DNA of 64,000 nt from Saprospiraceae bacterium (GTDB lineage Bacteria > Bacteroidota > Bacteroidia > Chitinophagales > Saprospiraceae), in NCBI GenBank assembly GCA_016717145.1, contig JADKGD010000016.1, positions 104,283-168,282 of the forward strand, written 5' to 3'. The notes under the pieces are model-generated. The model ran no database searches. It was not told the DNA's origin and saw only the letters and a list, made by a program, of their open reading frames with translations. Of the stretch, positions 52,167-63,547 are shown piece after piece (the stretch's first letter is position 1; every line of letters starts with the position of its first letter). The translations under genes were made by a program, and so were the position numbers.

Positions 52167-53941
52167 AAAAATTATTTTTATTATTATTTTTAATTTCTTT
52201 AGTTGCTGACCTCTCCGGACAATTATCCTTGAAACAATCAATATTTAAGGATGCGCGGGAATATATACATAATCCGGACTCAAGAGATGTTATCATCTTT
52301 ACTTATAGTATTGACAATTCGAATAAGTTTATACCGATTAGTCGGGAAATCACGCCATTTGAAGGCACATTACAAAGTTCGGCATCATCGATATTTAGTG
52401 ATTACAACGTGTCCAAGCCCGCAGATATTCTAGCCCGCATCCTGGTCAAAAGAGCAAAAAGGAAACTGGCCATCAACTTCTTTAACCATTTTAGTACAAC
52501 AATCAGAGACAAAAAATTAAAAGATCTGCAGGTATTATTTTTCCATACCTATCATACTTTTGATTTGATAGGTGATAATATCTATGATTATGAAAATTAC
52601 ATCAAAGACTTAAGATTTAATTTACACAACGATTTCAAGGCATTGCCGGTGAGATTTAAATCTTTACTGTCAGATAAGAACAGCCAAATTGGATTGGTAT
52701 TAGAAAAAAAGGCAAACCTTAAATACATTGCTTTCAATTCACTAACTCTGTTGGACGAGATTAAAAATAAAAAAAATATTGGAAAAGCCATTTCCGATAT
52801 GAATTTTAATTTGAATGCGACCGGTGTAGACAGAAATCTGATGGGTACACTTTCAACAGTTCAATTATTTTCTGAGGCGTTTAAAAATCATTTTGATGGC
52901 AATTATTGGATTAGTGAAAAGGAAATTGACGAATTGCTGGATAACAAAGAATTATTAAAAGTATTTTTGGGTTTGGTAGCTGCAAAAGCCAATGATAATG
53001 GCATCAATTTTAACGGGACTTCCTTGTATGAATTTATGAATGCCAAAGCGGATAATATCGAAAGTTTCAACAATCTGTTGCTCCATGTCAGAAAATCAAC
53101 CTCAAATATTAATAACACCATTGCAGAACATACTAGCTTAGTTAACGACGATGATAAGATACGTAGTTTGCTTAATTACTATCACTCTTTAGTTGATTTG
53201 TTTGAAATATCCAATGATATTAATAGTCTTTTTTTACAAAATGATCCATTGATAACTAAATTTAACTGTATGTTTCAATCCATCAATAGTGTATTATTAG
53301 GGGTAGAAACGGCTGATCCGACTACATCTATGCTGGCATTGGTAAATTTTCTTACTTGTATTGACAATCAGGATGCGGACTTTAAAAGATTGCTTGGGTT
53401 TATTAAAAGTAAAGCCACGTTTATTTCAGAAATTCAGAAGGCAGAAACAACAGATGAGCTTGTTGATATAATTGATAAAGTTATAGCACCTATCGGCTCC
53501 TGGCGCGATAAACGAATAGCAAATTTTAATATGGCTTTTGATACCTATGTGGGGGGAACATATTTGAATAGTAGTGACAGTTCATACTTTGCCATTTCTA
53601 CACCTGTAGGATTATCTATGTCTGCCGGCTTAGGTAAATGGGGTTCGCTAACGATTTTGGGCAGCATACTGGATATTGGCCCGTTGACTGCATTCAGGTT
53701 TAGAAACACGGATGATTTGATAGCAAAAATATATCTTAAAGAACTGTATTCGCCCGGCATTCATGTGTCTTATGGCATTGGTAAAAGTTTTATTTTTAAT
53801 ATAAACGGAAGTTGGCAGAAGTTTACTTCATTGCAAAGTATCGATGGCGACCAAAACAAAATATTGGGCATACCCAAATCAGGTTATACCCTAGGTGCCA
53901 GTATCAATGTACCGTTGTTTACATTAATTAATAAAAAATAG
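52163..53941 (+). CDS. secreted helical protein with C-terminal barrel-like region, unknown function
   Basis: 592 residues from ATG 52163 (signal peptide MKKLFLLLFLISLVADLSGQ). Upstream codons in the frame belong to the preceding protease. Residues ~30-470 are mostly helical and charged, without a recognised motif. The last ~130 residues (YVGGTYLNSSDSSYF, STPVGLSMSAGLGKWGS, PGIHVSYGIGKSF, YTLGASINVPLF) alternate in the way of outer-membrane beta-strands. The start overlaps the stop of the membrane protease gene (ATGA), which points to a joint function in the envelope. I do not recognise the family. Confidence 0.7.
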   Translation: MKKLFLLLFLISLVADLSGQLSLKQSIFKDAREYIHNPDSRDVIIFTYSIDNSNKFIPISREITPFEGTLQSSASSIFSDYNVSKPADILARILVKRAKRKLAINFFNHFSTTIRDKKLKDLQVLFFHTYHTFDLIGDNIYDYENYIKDLRFNLHNDFKALPVRFKSLLSDKNSQIGLVLEKKANLKYIAFNSLTLLDEIKNKKNIGKAISDMNFNLNATGVDRNLMGTLSTVQLFSEAFKNHFDGNYWISEKEIDELLDNKELLKVFLGLVAAKANDNGINFNGTSLYEFMNAKADNIESFNNLLLHVRKSTSNINNTIAEHTSLVNDDDKIRSLLNYYHSLVDLFEISNDINSLFLQNDPLITKFNCMFQSINSVLLGVETADPTTSMLALVNFLTCIDNQDADFKRLLGFIKSKATFISEIQKAETTDELVDIIDKVIAPIGSWRDKRIANFNMAFDTYVGGTYLNSSDSSYFAISTPVGLSMSAGLGKWGSLTILGSILDIGPLTAFRFRNTDDLIAKIYLKELYSPGIHVSYGIGKSFIFNINGSWQKFTSLQSIDGDQNKILGIPKSGYTLGASINVPLFTLINKK

Positions 53942-54008
53942 AACTGATTTCGGGTATCTGCGAGGCTTCAATCCTTGTCCATACTGATAATTTTAAATAA
54001 TTCATACC

Positions 54009-54749
54009 ATGTTTCAAACCATAAACATCGCTATTACCCAATTATTAAATAAATATGTCTTGACCATATTTATATGTTTGTCTTTAATCATGGTGGTGAT
54101 AAATCACTTTTTTTATATTGATGATTTTATACCGGCAGCACAATTTGCACATTTTGATTTATGGCAATATTCCTTGAAAGTAATTCAAGATGAAGGCAAA
54201 AATATCTGGTATAACTTGTATTTTTTAATAGATGTACTATGGGCAGCTAGTGTACTTATTCTTGTGTTTAATATGGTGACATCATATCTAGTGACAGAAC
54301 AAAAAAAAAAGTATTACACATATACCTTCATTTCTTTTATTACCAATAAGACGACATATGTACTGATTTTTACGGCTACATGGGTATTCGATGCGATGGA
54401 AAATCTTGGATATCTTTTTTGTCAGGATGAAGTCCATGCGCCAAAATATTTAGAAATAGTAGTTAATATAAAATTAGGATTTTATGCACTTTGTTTGGTG
54501 TTGTGGTTATTGGTTTTATATAAAAAATACGTTGTACCTAATTCAAAAAATTTTAAAATATTTACAAAGAGCGCATCCATCTCTTTACTCTTTTTGATTG
54601 TAATCGCTGCCTTGCTAACCCAAATGGAACAAGGTAGTTCTTTGGTTATAGCCTTACTCAGCAGTCCCGTCAATATGTTTGTTGTGGGCATGATGCTTGT
54701 GATACTAAGTATTATTTTTCACATTATCCGGTTTATTTTTATTTTATAA
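54009..54749 (+). CDS. multi-pass membrane protein, unknown function
   Basis: 246 residues with six or more hydrophobic segments (TIFICLSLIMVVI, VLWAASVLILVFN, FYALCLVLWLLVLY, SISLLFLIVIAALL, VVGMMLVILSIIF) and short loops such as WVFDAMENLGYLFCQDE. It lies 67 bases after the secreted protein gene and 16 bases before the patatin gene. The next frame is open back through the stop, so it might be the N-terminal membrane domain of the patatin protein, split by one more indel. Treated here as separate because the stop and next ATG are well placed. Confidence 0.6.
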   Translation: MFQTINIAITQLLNKYVLTIFICLSLIMVVINHFFYIDDFIPAAQFAHFDLWQYSLKVIQDEGKNIWYNLYFLIDVLWAASVLILVFNMVTSYLVTEQKKKYYTYTFISFITNKTTYVLIFTATWVFDAMENLGYLFCQDEVHAPKYLEIVVNIKLGFYALCLVLWLLVLYKKYVVPNSKNFKIFTKSASISLLFLIVIAALLTQMEQGSSLVIALLSSPVNMFVVGMMLVILSIIFHIIRFIFIL

Positions 54750-54765
54750 TTTTTACAGAAATAAC

Positions 54766-56925
54766 ATGCCGCCCAATGCATGGGTTAGGATGACAGGCTT
54801 ACTGAATGGAGGTATCATTAAATATGACGACAAAATTCCTGAGAATAAAATTAGTGGCTATCATGATGTAGACAAATCATTTGTACCTTATAGATACTTT
54901 ATTGGTGCCTTGGTTTTTGTATCTTTTTTATATGCTATGTTTTTTACTTTCGACAAATATATTGTGCATCCCGGCATAGGTGATAAATTGTTGCTTTTAT
55001 TCATCGCAATATTGTTGTTTATCCAGTTTAGGGCCACTGAACACACATCAAATTTATTTATTAAAACCTATTTGATCATTTACGGATGTTCATGGCTTTC
55101 ACTGCTTTTGGCAGTAATATTTAGTATATACCATGGATGGTACTGGACCACCTTTACAGCCTTTGTGCTTTTTTTATCATGCAGAGCGTACCAACGTTTT
55201 TTCAGACCATTCCGAAAGATTTAGTCTTTGATAGTATGTCAAATCATTGGATATATTTTATTCCTGCATCCGTACATCGATGGGAATATAACCTTACAGG
55301 CAAAATAGATGCTAAGTTAGCCTTTATCAAATGGACAGGCTTCCTTTCATTTTTAGTATTTGGTTTGTCTCATATACCAAGTTTAGGTATGCAAATAAAT
55401 CCCATATGTATCATATTATGTTATATTCATATATTTTATGGCTTTGTTATCATTATATTGAAAAATTATTTATATTATTCCAGCATTCAATCTACAAACT
55501 TTTCCAAAACGGTGGCATTGTTATTCAGAAATATACTGATCATACTTTTACTCTTGTTTTTTGCTAAAAAGTATTGGAATTCGAATTATAATACTTTGCA
55601 ATATCTCAATGAATATGCTTTTGATAAAAATGAAACTATAGACATTGACACATTTATAAAAAACTACGATCGTATGGATACAAGCCATACAAAAGTAAAT
55701 TATTATATCGCTTCATGGGGTGGAGGGCTTCGTGCTACTTATTTGGATCTCTTAATGCTTGATAAAAGCAACGGCAAACTAAAGATACCTTTTGAATAAT
55801 GTTGTAGCCATGTCAGGGGTATCCGGTGGGGCATTGGGTCTGGATTTATTTTTTGTTGTCAAAAAAGAAAATAAGGGAAATGGTGATACGCTGTCTGACA
55901 TATATGACAGGATCGGTCATGCTAACTTTGCATCAACTGATCTGGCTTATTTATTAGGCAGGGACCGATTGCCTTTTAATAAATGGCTTAGTAGGGACCG
56001 ATCGATAGTAGGTATGCAAAATTATTGGTCGTTGATTACGTCAGGACGCTCACCATTCAATACAACGCCGTATCAGACCTATTGGAAAGAAGGTTATGAT
56101 ACGATGGGCTACTTTCCGTTGCTGATTACAAATACCACAAAAACATCCGGCAACTATGGCATCGCTTGCAGTGCTTATGCGGATGGTAAAAAATTTCGAG
56201 AAATATTCAAGGGTGCCACAAATATTTTGTCGCTCAACAAAGATAATATATCACTCAGTTTTTTTGAAGCTATGTCTACTACAGAAAGATTCCCTTTATT
56301 CAGCGCAACCGCAAGTATTCGGGGTCAAGGCCATTACATCGATGGAGGATATTTTGATAATTCTGGTTTGACTTCATTAATGAATCTTAGGAATTATATT
56401 AATCGTAATCAACTTGCCAAAGGTAGAATCGATTCACTCATTATTTTGGGCAATTCCAAAAGTAATTTTATCCTTCAATTGTTATCAGAATCATTACCCT
56501 ATATTGACATAAAACTTAAAGGCGAAAGTGATTATGGTGCCATTTTTAAAGGAATATTAACCAACGACAGATTGGGGAATTTTTTGACAGATGGTTACGG
56601 TTCTTATCCAAATGATCATATGAAATCCAGAAGAATCTGTCTGCCATATTATTTGCACTATGGAGACTTTGTATCAGCATTGGGTGGAGACCCGAAAGAC
56701 AGTATTGATATAATAAAAATACGTAAGCTTATTTTAGAAAGTAATAAGAGGATTGACAGTGCTAAAAATGAATATATTTTGGCACATCCAAAACATGTAA
56801 TGTATAAAAGGCCCTATTCCAATAAATGGGATTTTGCATCTCCCACATTATCAAGATATCTTTCCACACCGACTGTCAATTATTACAAAGCTGTGGTGGC
56901 TTATCATAAAGCTTTGGAGTTTTGA
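54766..56925 (+). pseudogene. membrane-embedded patatin-like phospholipase (two frameshifts)
   Basis: Reconstructed as ~720 residues. The first ~290 residues form about seven membrane helices. The patatin domain follows with the glycine-rich oxyanion loop ASWGGGLRAT (55713-55742), the nucleophile motif GVSGGALG (55816-55839) and the catalytic aspartate in DGGYFDNSG (near 56340). This is the Ser-Asp dyad of patatin lipid acyl hydrolases. Breaks lie at A3 55215-55217 (one A missing; repair gives FRKDLVFDSM) and T4 near 55790 (one T extra; repair gives KIPLNNVVAMSG). It likely cleaves membrane phospholipids from the inner membrane. As last gene of the protease operon it may be the effector that the protease controls. 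Confidence 0.75.
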
Positions 56926-57342
56926 GTAATTGATTTTGTGTTAGATGATTTTCTTGTGAATCACCTTGATGAATAATTGTCAGGAGCAACTCGGGTATAC
57001 AAGACAGTTGAAATAGTAGGACTTCAGCGTATTTTACCAATCACACCGGCATTAAGTAGTATTGTTATTAAGCAAAGCACTATTCAATACCATATTTTAT
57101 ATATTGAGTTTCTAAATTTAGAAACTCTAAAACATTTCTCTCCCTTAAAGTTGCCAATAATTTTGAAATTTAATGCTTAATCTTTTAATTAAAGAAAACA
57201 TTCAATTTTTCTAAATCATAAAACCACATTCAATAATCAAATTTTCAAATTGCATTTTTGTTTTGCTTCAATACTTCCCACTTATAAATTACACCATCAT
57301 TTATTAACCTCCACACATTTTTTCTTTTCAAGAATTTACATT
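56926..57342. other. intergenic region, no gene seen
   Basis: About 420 AT-rich bases between convergent genes (patatin on plus, BNR protein on minus). Contains a short inverted repeat TTTCTAAATTTAGAAA near 57109-57124, which may end transcripts. No coding frame with protein-like features. Confidence 0.4.
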
Positions 57343-60083
57343 CTACTCTTTCTTTTCCATAACACCATCCTCTCTTCTTACTAAATTATTATTAGTACCA
57401 CTACCTCCTTGTCGTGGTTGTGGTCCATTATCACAGCCACCAATAACGGCTTTCATATGAGTACCTTCTTTAGCTCTGAAGCCTGGCTGTAGTATTACTT
57501 TTCCTGAGGTCATCATTATACTATCTATATTATTCATGCCTGGAATAAATGATGTAGATGAAATTTCATTGTTGCTTTCAAAATCAAGTTTTCCCTTTAA
57601 AGGATAATTAAGTGCTATGTTATTTACACAAAAATCTCTTTGCCAAACTCCTCTTCCGAAGGTAGAACAAATGATATTGCCAGTATTTTCATCTACATAT
57701 ATATCACTAACAGGTGTCTTAGGCATATTGTCTCTTATCGATGTCCATGTACTACTACCAAAGTTTCTTACATACAAGCCTAAGTCTGTACCTGCATATA
57801 CTTTTGCACCGGCAACTTTGATGCTATGAACAACCACATTAGGTAAATTGAAAGAATAATTTCCCCACGTAGCTCCAGAATTATTTGAAAAGAATACCTT
57901 ACTTCCATTTGTAAAACCACCTACAGCTGCATATACTTCATTGGAGTTAAGTAGGATTTTAGCAATATCTGTTACTCTATTATAAGCAGATGGAAAACCT
58001 GAATTTCCACTTATGGTTGTCCGCTACTTCCACCATTAGAAGATGTCCACATTCCCCCAGCACCTGAAAAGTTTGCTCCACCTGCAATATATATTCTCTG
58101 AGGGTTACTTTGAGAAATATCCATAGACCAGTAACCTTGTACGGTTGAATTTGTAGTCCAATTTACTCCTTTATCTGTAGATGTAAAAAAAGCTGCATTA
58201 CCTCCAACATAAACGGTATTGCTTATCCATTAGGATGAGTCTTAATATGTTTTAAAATATGCTCCACCTGCATCAGGCATACTGAAAGGTAAACTTGCAC
58301 CTGTAATTGCATTGACTCTAAGACCACCATCATTAACTGTAGAATATACAACATTGCTATTGTTAGGTTGAAAAGCTGGACTAAAGCCATCGGCACCATA
58401 AAGATGAACATGATTTTTAGATCCTCTGTTTCTAAGATTTAACTCCATTATATAAGCCCACCTGATATAGCACTTAGGAATTTATTTTAGATTGTGCTAA
58501 ATGATAGAACTGACTCACAACTAATCCTTCAGTAATATTTGTCCATGTCACCATGATTGGTACTGTAATATATGCCACCATCATTACTATTATAAGGTTT
58601 TGATCCAATGGATTATAAGCCAAAGCATGATGATCAGGATGTATAAAATGCATTTGGATCACTGTAGTTTTCATACCATTTGGTTTGATTTGTTATAGTA
58701 CTTCTGTTTGTTGTTGTCCATATATTAATTCCGTATACTACTCTGTTACTAACAGTGGGAGAAGCGGCAATACATAAGTCATAACCACCTTGACTATCAT
58801 CGTCCTGTCCATTTGTTTCATAACCCAAGATATTGGGTGTCGTTGCCTGTCTTGTAAAATTTAGTCCTGAATCAGTTGATTTATAAACACCTTTAAATGC
58901 CCCGACTCCATTAGCACTTCCGCACAAGAGATAAACTTCACTTGTATTTAAAGATGTAACACCCATAGCAATTCTATTATTGCCAGTAACAGTAGGAGTT
59001 AAAGTTGAAGCTGTCCATGTTTGTCCAAAATCTATACTTCGATAAAAATTGTTGGCATCTGAGCAATAACAAATATCAGAATCATTAGGCTTAACTTTAC
59101 ATCGAAATGGTTGCCACTTCTTTACTTTTGTCCAGGTACTGCCACCATTCAGAGTTAGAAATACTCCATCACTTGTAGCTGCTAAAAGTTCACTGCCAAA
59201 AACAGGGTTTTGTACTAAATCATAGCCTATATAATTAGTATTTGGAGTTGAAGGTAAAGCTTGAAGAGTCCAGTTTATTCCTCCATCAGTAGATTTCATT
59301 ACACCTATAGATGGTTGAGCATATTCGTGAAGGGTTACAAATGAAGTAGCGGAATTATCTCCAGTGCCAGTAAGAATATAAATAGTGTTTGCATTGAGAT
59401 TTATCAACTACAACACCACTTATGCCAAGTGCTGGAAGTGTATCAGTCATACATTGCCATGTAGTACCACCATTGGTTGTTTTCCATAATCCACCATAAG
59501 GAGTTCCTACAAAAATTGTATTTGCACTTGAAGGATGAAATGCAATACGATCTACCCGTCCTACTCCATTAGCATAAAATTACTATTTGAAGGTGAGTAT
59601 TCACTTTTTAACACCAATATTATTCCATGAGCCTGGTAGTTGTGATCTGTTTTTACCATTATTTTTTCTTGTTTCTTCTTCATCTGCTCTCATTATGAGT
59701 TTAGCTGAGTTTACGAAACTACCATCGGGATTTACCTGCTTACTCATCATATATTCCCATCGCTTCCATTGTTTGTATTTGACTAATCCATCGCCTCCAT
59801 TATTTTTTATTTCCGGAGAGATGGTATAATAAAATGAATCAACTACAAACATAATGTCATTAAGTTTTGTCTTATTTACAAGCTTTCTTTTGAGTTGCTC
59901 CCCCAAAGAATTTTGATTAACAATGATGCTGTCATCAGGTCTCAATGATTCAAGAGCAGCATTAATTTCATTTTGTTTTACAATACTTCTTACAGCTGGA
60001 CTTTGTCTAAAATCTTTGTTTTGACCTAAGGCAAATTGTATAACAAGAATTATCGTTATTATTATTGAAAATATATTTCTCAT
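57343..60083 (-). pseudogene. secreted BNR/sortilin-type repeat protein (many frameshifts)
   Basis: From ATG 60081-60083 the protein starts MRNIFSIIITIILVIQFALGQ, a signal peptide. After ~150 residues it runs into BNR/VPS10-like beta-propeller blades: GTPYGGLWKTTNGGTTW, MKSTDGGINWTLQ, LTLNGGSTWTKV, YRSIDFGQTW, YKSTDSGLNF. The end has a GKVILQPGFRAKEGTHM segment, common at the C-terminal side of Bacteroidota surface proteins, but no clear T9SS sorting tail. Frames break near 59600, 59405, 58640, 58460, 58230, 58025 and 57840. Repaired length is about 900 residues. Expected outside the cell; ligand or substrate unknown. Confidence 0.7.
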
Positions 60084-62787
60084 TGAATAAATTTTTAGAA
60101 AATTGTACTTATTGAACTTATTAAATAAATTGAACTCATTTCTCTCCAATTTTTCCAATCTCTCTTCTAAACTTTTCACTCTTAACTCTTCACTTTTAAT
60201 TCTTTCCTCCTGTTTCAAAATATACAATATCAACTCTTCAATTTTTTCCATCAAATCTTATTCATATTGCCAAGTAGTATGCCATTATCTTCTACTTCTT
60301 TTGCAGAAGGTACATTTGGTAAGTGTCCATTTTTTTCGATAAATGATTTTACTTCATCCAATGGTTTTAGATCATAATCATTTTTAAAAACATAATCAGG
60401 CCAGTCTGCATCTAAGTCAACGAGTATTTCTTCTGCTGCTATTCTACCATCAACAGATAACATATATCCAATTGCTTTCTTTGGTGTATTGTCACCTATA
60501 GCAACCTGACCATCAAAGTATCCTGCATAGCTGTTGGTTTCTAGTGTTGATTTTCCATAAACTCCAATATTTAGATTTGAAGAATTTGAAGCTTCTCCAA
60601 AAACACCGTAATTCACTCCTGAATTAGAGAATGAAGAGATTCCATATACTCCATAATTACTAAAAGAAGAATGACTGGCATCTCCATATACCCCATAATT
60701 ATTACCTGAATTCGTCCCTTCTGAAATTCCTAGAGTACCAAAATATTGATGTCCACCCACACCTACTGTTTTACCCTGTACACCGATATATCCTCCTTTT
60801 CCAAGTACTCCTACTCCATACCAATCGGTATTGTCATTCTCTCCATAAATTGCGGGTTCATCATTGCTGGTTACATTATAGACACTTTCTGTTTTCCATT
60901 TACTCTCAATCTATTGGTCGCAAAATTTCCAAAGATCAAGGCATTGGTAGAGTCGGCATTGCTATTTTCAATAAATAATTTATTTGATCCAGTGTCATAA
61001 TACCCAGCTTCAGGGCCGATGTAAATATTTTTTTCACCAGTTTGATTTGTGAATCCTCATCGCCATCCTAAAGCAGTATTCAAACTTCCAGTGGTTATAA
61101 ATGCCAGTGATTGTACACCAATAGCAGTATTTGCACCATTACCACCAGTTTGAGTGAATAATGCACCTTGACCAAAAGCTGCATTGGCACTACTTTGGGT
61201 TACCGTTCATCAAGCTTCTTGACCGAAAGCTGTGTTAAATCTTCGATTGTATTTTCATCAATGCTTTGTGACCTACAGCAGTATTATTATAGCCTACTGT
61301 ATTATCCCTCATGGCTTCTAGCACCAATAGCAGTGTTAATGTTCCATCTTCAAAAGGTAGCACCAAGTCCATTATTGTAAAGGGAAGAATCTCCGATAGC
61401 AATAAGATCAGATTTATCTGTATTTCTAAATGCTGCTAATGTGCCGAGGAAAACATTTCCACTTCCTGTTGTATTATTAAATCCTGATCTCCATCCCATA
61501 GCAATATTGTTTCCACCAGTAGTATTAAAAGGCATTGATTGAACGCCAAATGCGGAGTTAGCACCAGCTGTAGTTTTATTTAATGCTCCTTGACCAAAAG
61601 CAGCATTGGCACTACCAGTTGTATTTTCTACAAGTGCTTCATAACCAACTGCGGTATTAAATCTACCACTTGTATTCTTCATAAGAGCTTTGTATCCCAC
61701 TGCTGTACCCCACCAACCTGTAGTATTTGATTTCATTGCATTGCTTCCTATGGCAGTATTGAATGCTCCGTCATCTGCTACAACAGCTCCAATACCATTA
61801 TTGTACAGCGTAGATCACCAACAGCTTAGTATTACCGTTAGATAGTGTTGCTGAATAATGAACGGTAGCCAATAGCTATATTACCGAGCCTGTGGTGTTA
61901 TTTAATAAGGTCTCTGTTCCTAATGTATTATTTCGACTACCTGACGAATTGTTTCTTAAAGCAAAAAACCCAATGCCGTTATTACCAAGCCCAGAATTAT
62001 TTGCTGCTGTTGGTGAACCTGCTAATGCCCATGACCCTATTGCAATGTTGGTATTGGCAAAAGGTGTAGTCGTATTGTTGGCCAGAAACATTGCCCATGA
62101 GCCTATAGCAATGGCATTACTTCCAGCTGAATTTTGTCCAAGCGATGATACACCAATTGCAATATTTTCAGATCCAGTTGTATTGAGAAGCATCGCAGAA
62201 TGTCCTAGTGTACTATTTTGAAAACCTGTTGTAGTATTGTTAAGACTCTGAGCACCAATTACTGTGTTATTGCTTCCTGATTGAATTGAAGAAAGTACCA
62301 CTTTACCTATAGCTGTATTGCCCGTACTTGTTGTTGTAAGATTAAATGATTCAACTCCGAAAGCAGTATTACCTGAAGAATTGTTTAGTAACCCAGCTAT
62401 TAGATTGTTTCTTTTAAATAAAATATCCTGATTATCCGTCGTCCCTATAAAATTAGTTGCAGGATTTGTGCCACCATTACCTGTAAGACTCCAACCACCC
62501 ACTGCTTTCTCCCATTTACTTCCATTACAAAAATAAAAACCAGGAGTTACGTCTCCTGCGGTAGCCGTATTATACACCATCATCCCAGCTACAAAAGCCC
62601 CAACAGGAGCATTGGACGTAGTAGAGGTCAAAGCTACTCTAGGGATGAGTAGTCCTTTGTTGGTGGCGACTACATCCAGTGCTGCATTGGCATTGGGTGT
62701 GAGGGTACCAATACCGACGCTTTGAGCGTGTATCCATTGAGGTAAAAAGGAAATGATAATAATTACGCAAATAACGAACGTTTTCAA
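60084..62787 (-). pseudogene. surface fibre protein with GNTAIG repeats and S74-type C-terminal chaperone domain (several frameshifts)
   Basis: The frame starts at TTG 62785-62787 with a signal peptide (VICVIIIISFLPQWIHAQ); an ATG further upstream would fit if one base is wrong. The middle has many ~24-residue units of the type GNTAIG-x-AL-NNTTG (GSENIAIGVSSLGQNSAG, GRFNTAVGYEALVENTTG), which form beta-solenoid fibres. The C-terminal part (DYVFKNDYDLKPLDEV, NGHLPNVPSAKEVEDNG, MEKIEELILYILKQEERI) is the S74 endosialidase-like intramolecular chaperone plus coiled coil. Frames break at several sites between 60252 and 61876. The coiled-coil frame reads through without stop into the BNR gene, so the exact end is uncertain. 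Confidence 0.7.
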
Positions 62788-63189
62788 GTTGGTTGGGTGT
62801 ATTCATTTTTTTATTATATATTTTAATGTAGAGTTAGATGAGATTTAATTAACATTTTATAAATATATAATATACTATATTACAATGACATGTGTATAAT
62901 AATAATAACATTTAGGTATGAAATAAATCACAATCAGCTAACACTAAAACATAAATTACTGATATTTTTTTTTCATGTTGGTGATTTTTGTAAAAAAAAT
63001 TGAAAAATTTATCTTGCAAAATCCATTTTCTAACCACATTGTGCAACCTAAGCATCTCGATCACTCCAAATTTTTGTACTCAACAAGTCAAATCATCAAT
63101 TTACAAATTTACGGCATATCCCAATAAAACAGATAAAGTAGATTTAAACAGATCCTATGGTGATATATCAATAACTAAAAATGGCATTA
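62788..63189. other. AT-rich intergenic region, no gene seen
   Basis: About 400 bases upstream of the minus-strand fibre gene. It is very AT-rich with TATATA runs. A plus-strand frame at 63000 has no protein-like pattern and overlaps the lipoprotein end, so it is not called. Confidence 0.4.
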
Positions 63190-63547
63190 TTATTTATTAT
63201 AACCCATAGAAAGCCCGGTATCCCCGGTGACATTGAGTTCCACATTGACAATGTCTTTCGTGTCATTTACAATATGAAGCGCAGTATTTTGTCTACCTTA
63301 ACTTTGGCGGATTGAGCTGGTTTGACGATGATAGAGAATGCCTTCCCCTCCTGATAGGTGCATGAAATACCTCCAGGTCATCTGCTGAAATATTTTTTAA
63401 TTTTACACTAAAAGAGCCATGTTCATTATTGCCAAGTATAAAACTATCCATAGGACCTATGGTAGTAACCGAATGAAGTTTGCTAAACATATGACAGGAA
63501 AAAAAAAACAAAGTCATAAGCGTAAAAGACAAGATTAACTTTTTCAC
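63190..63547 (-). pseudogene. small lipoprotein, two frameshifts
   Basis: GTG at 63545-63547 begins MKKLILSFTLMTLFFFSCHMF, with a lipobox FFFSC, so the mature protein is a membrane-bound lipoprotein. The body is beta-rich (GSFSVKLKNISADDLEVF). Shifting frame near 63358 and adding one A near 63287 gives EGKAFSIIVKPAQSAKVKVD, then HIVNDTKDIVNVELNVTGDTGLSMGY and a TAA at 63190-63192. Length ~118 residues. No family recognised. Confidence 0.55.

Noticed and set aside
63000..63209. Plus-strand 69-residue frame
   Set aside because: No signal, domain or regular pattern, and its end overlaps the repaired C-terminus of the minus-strand lipoprotein.
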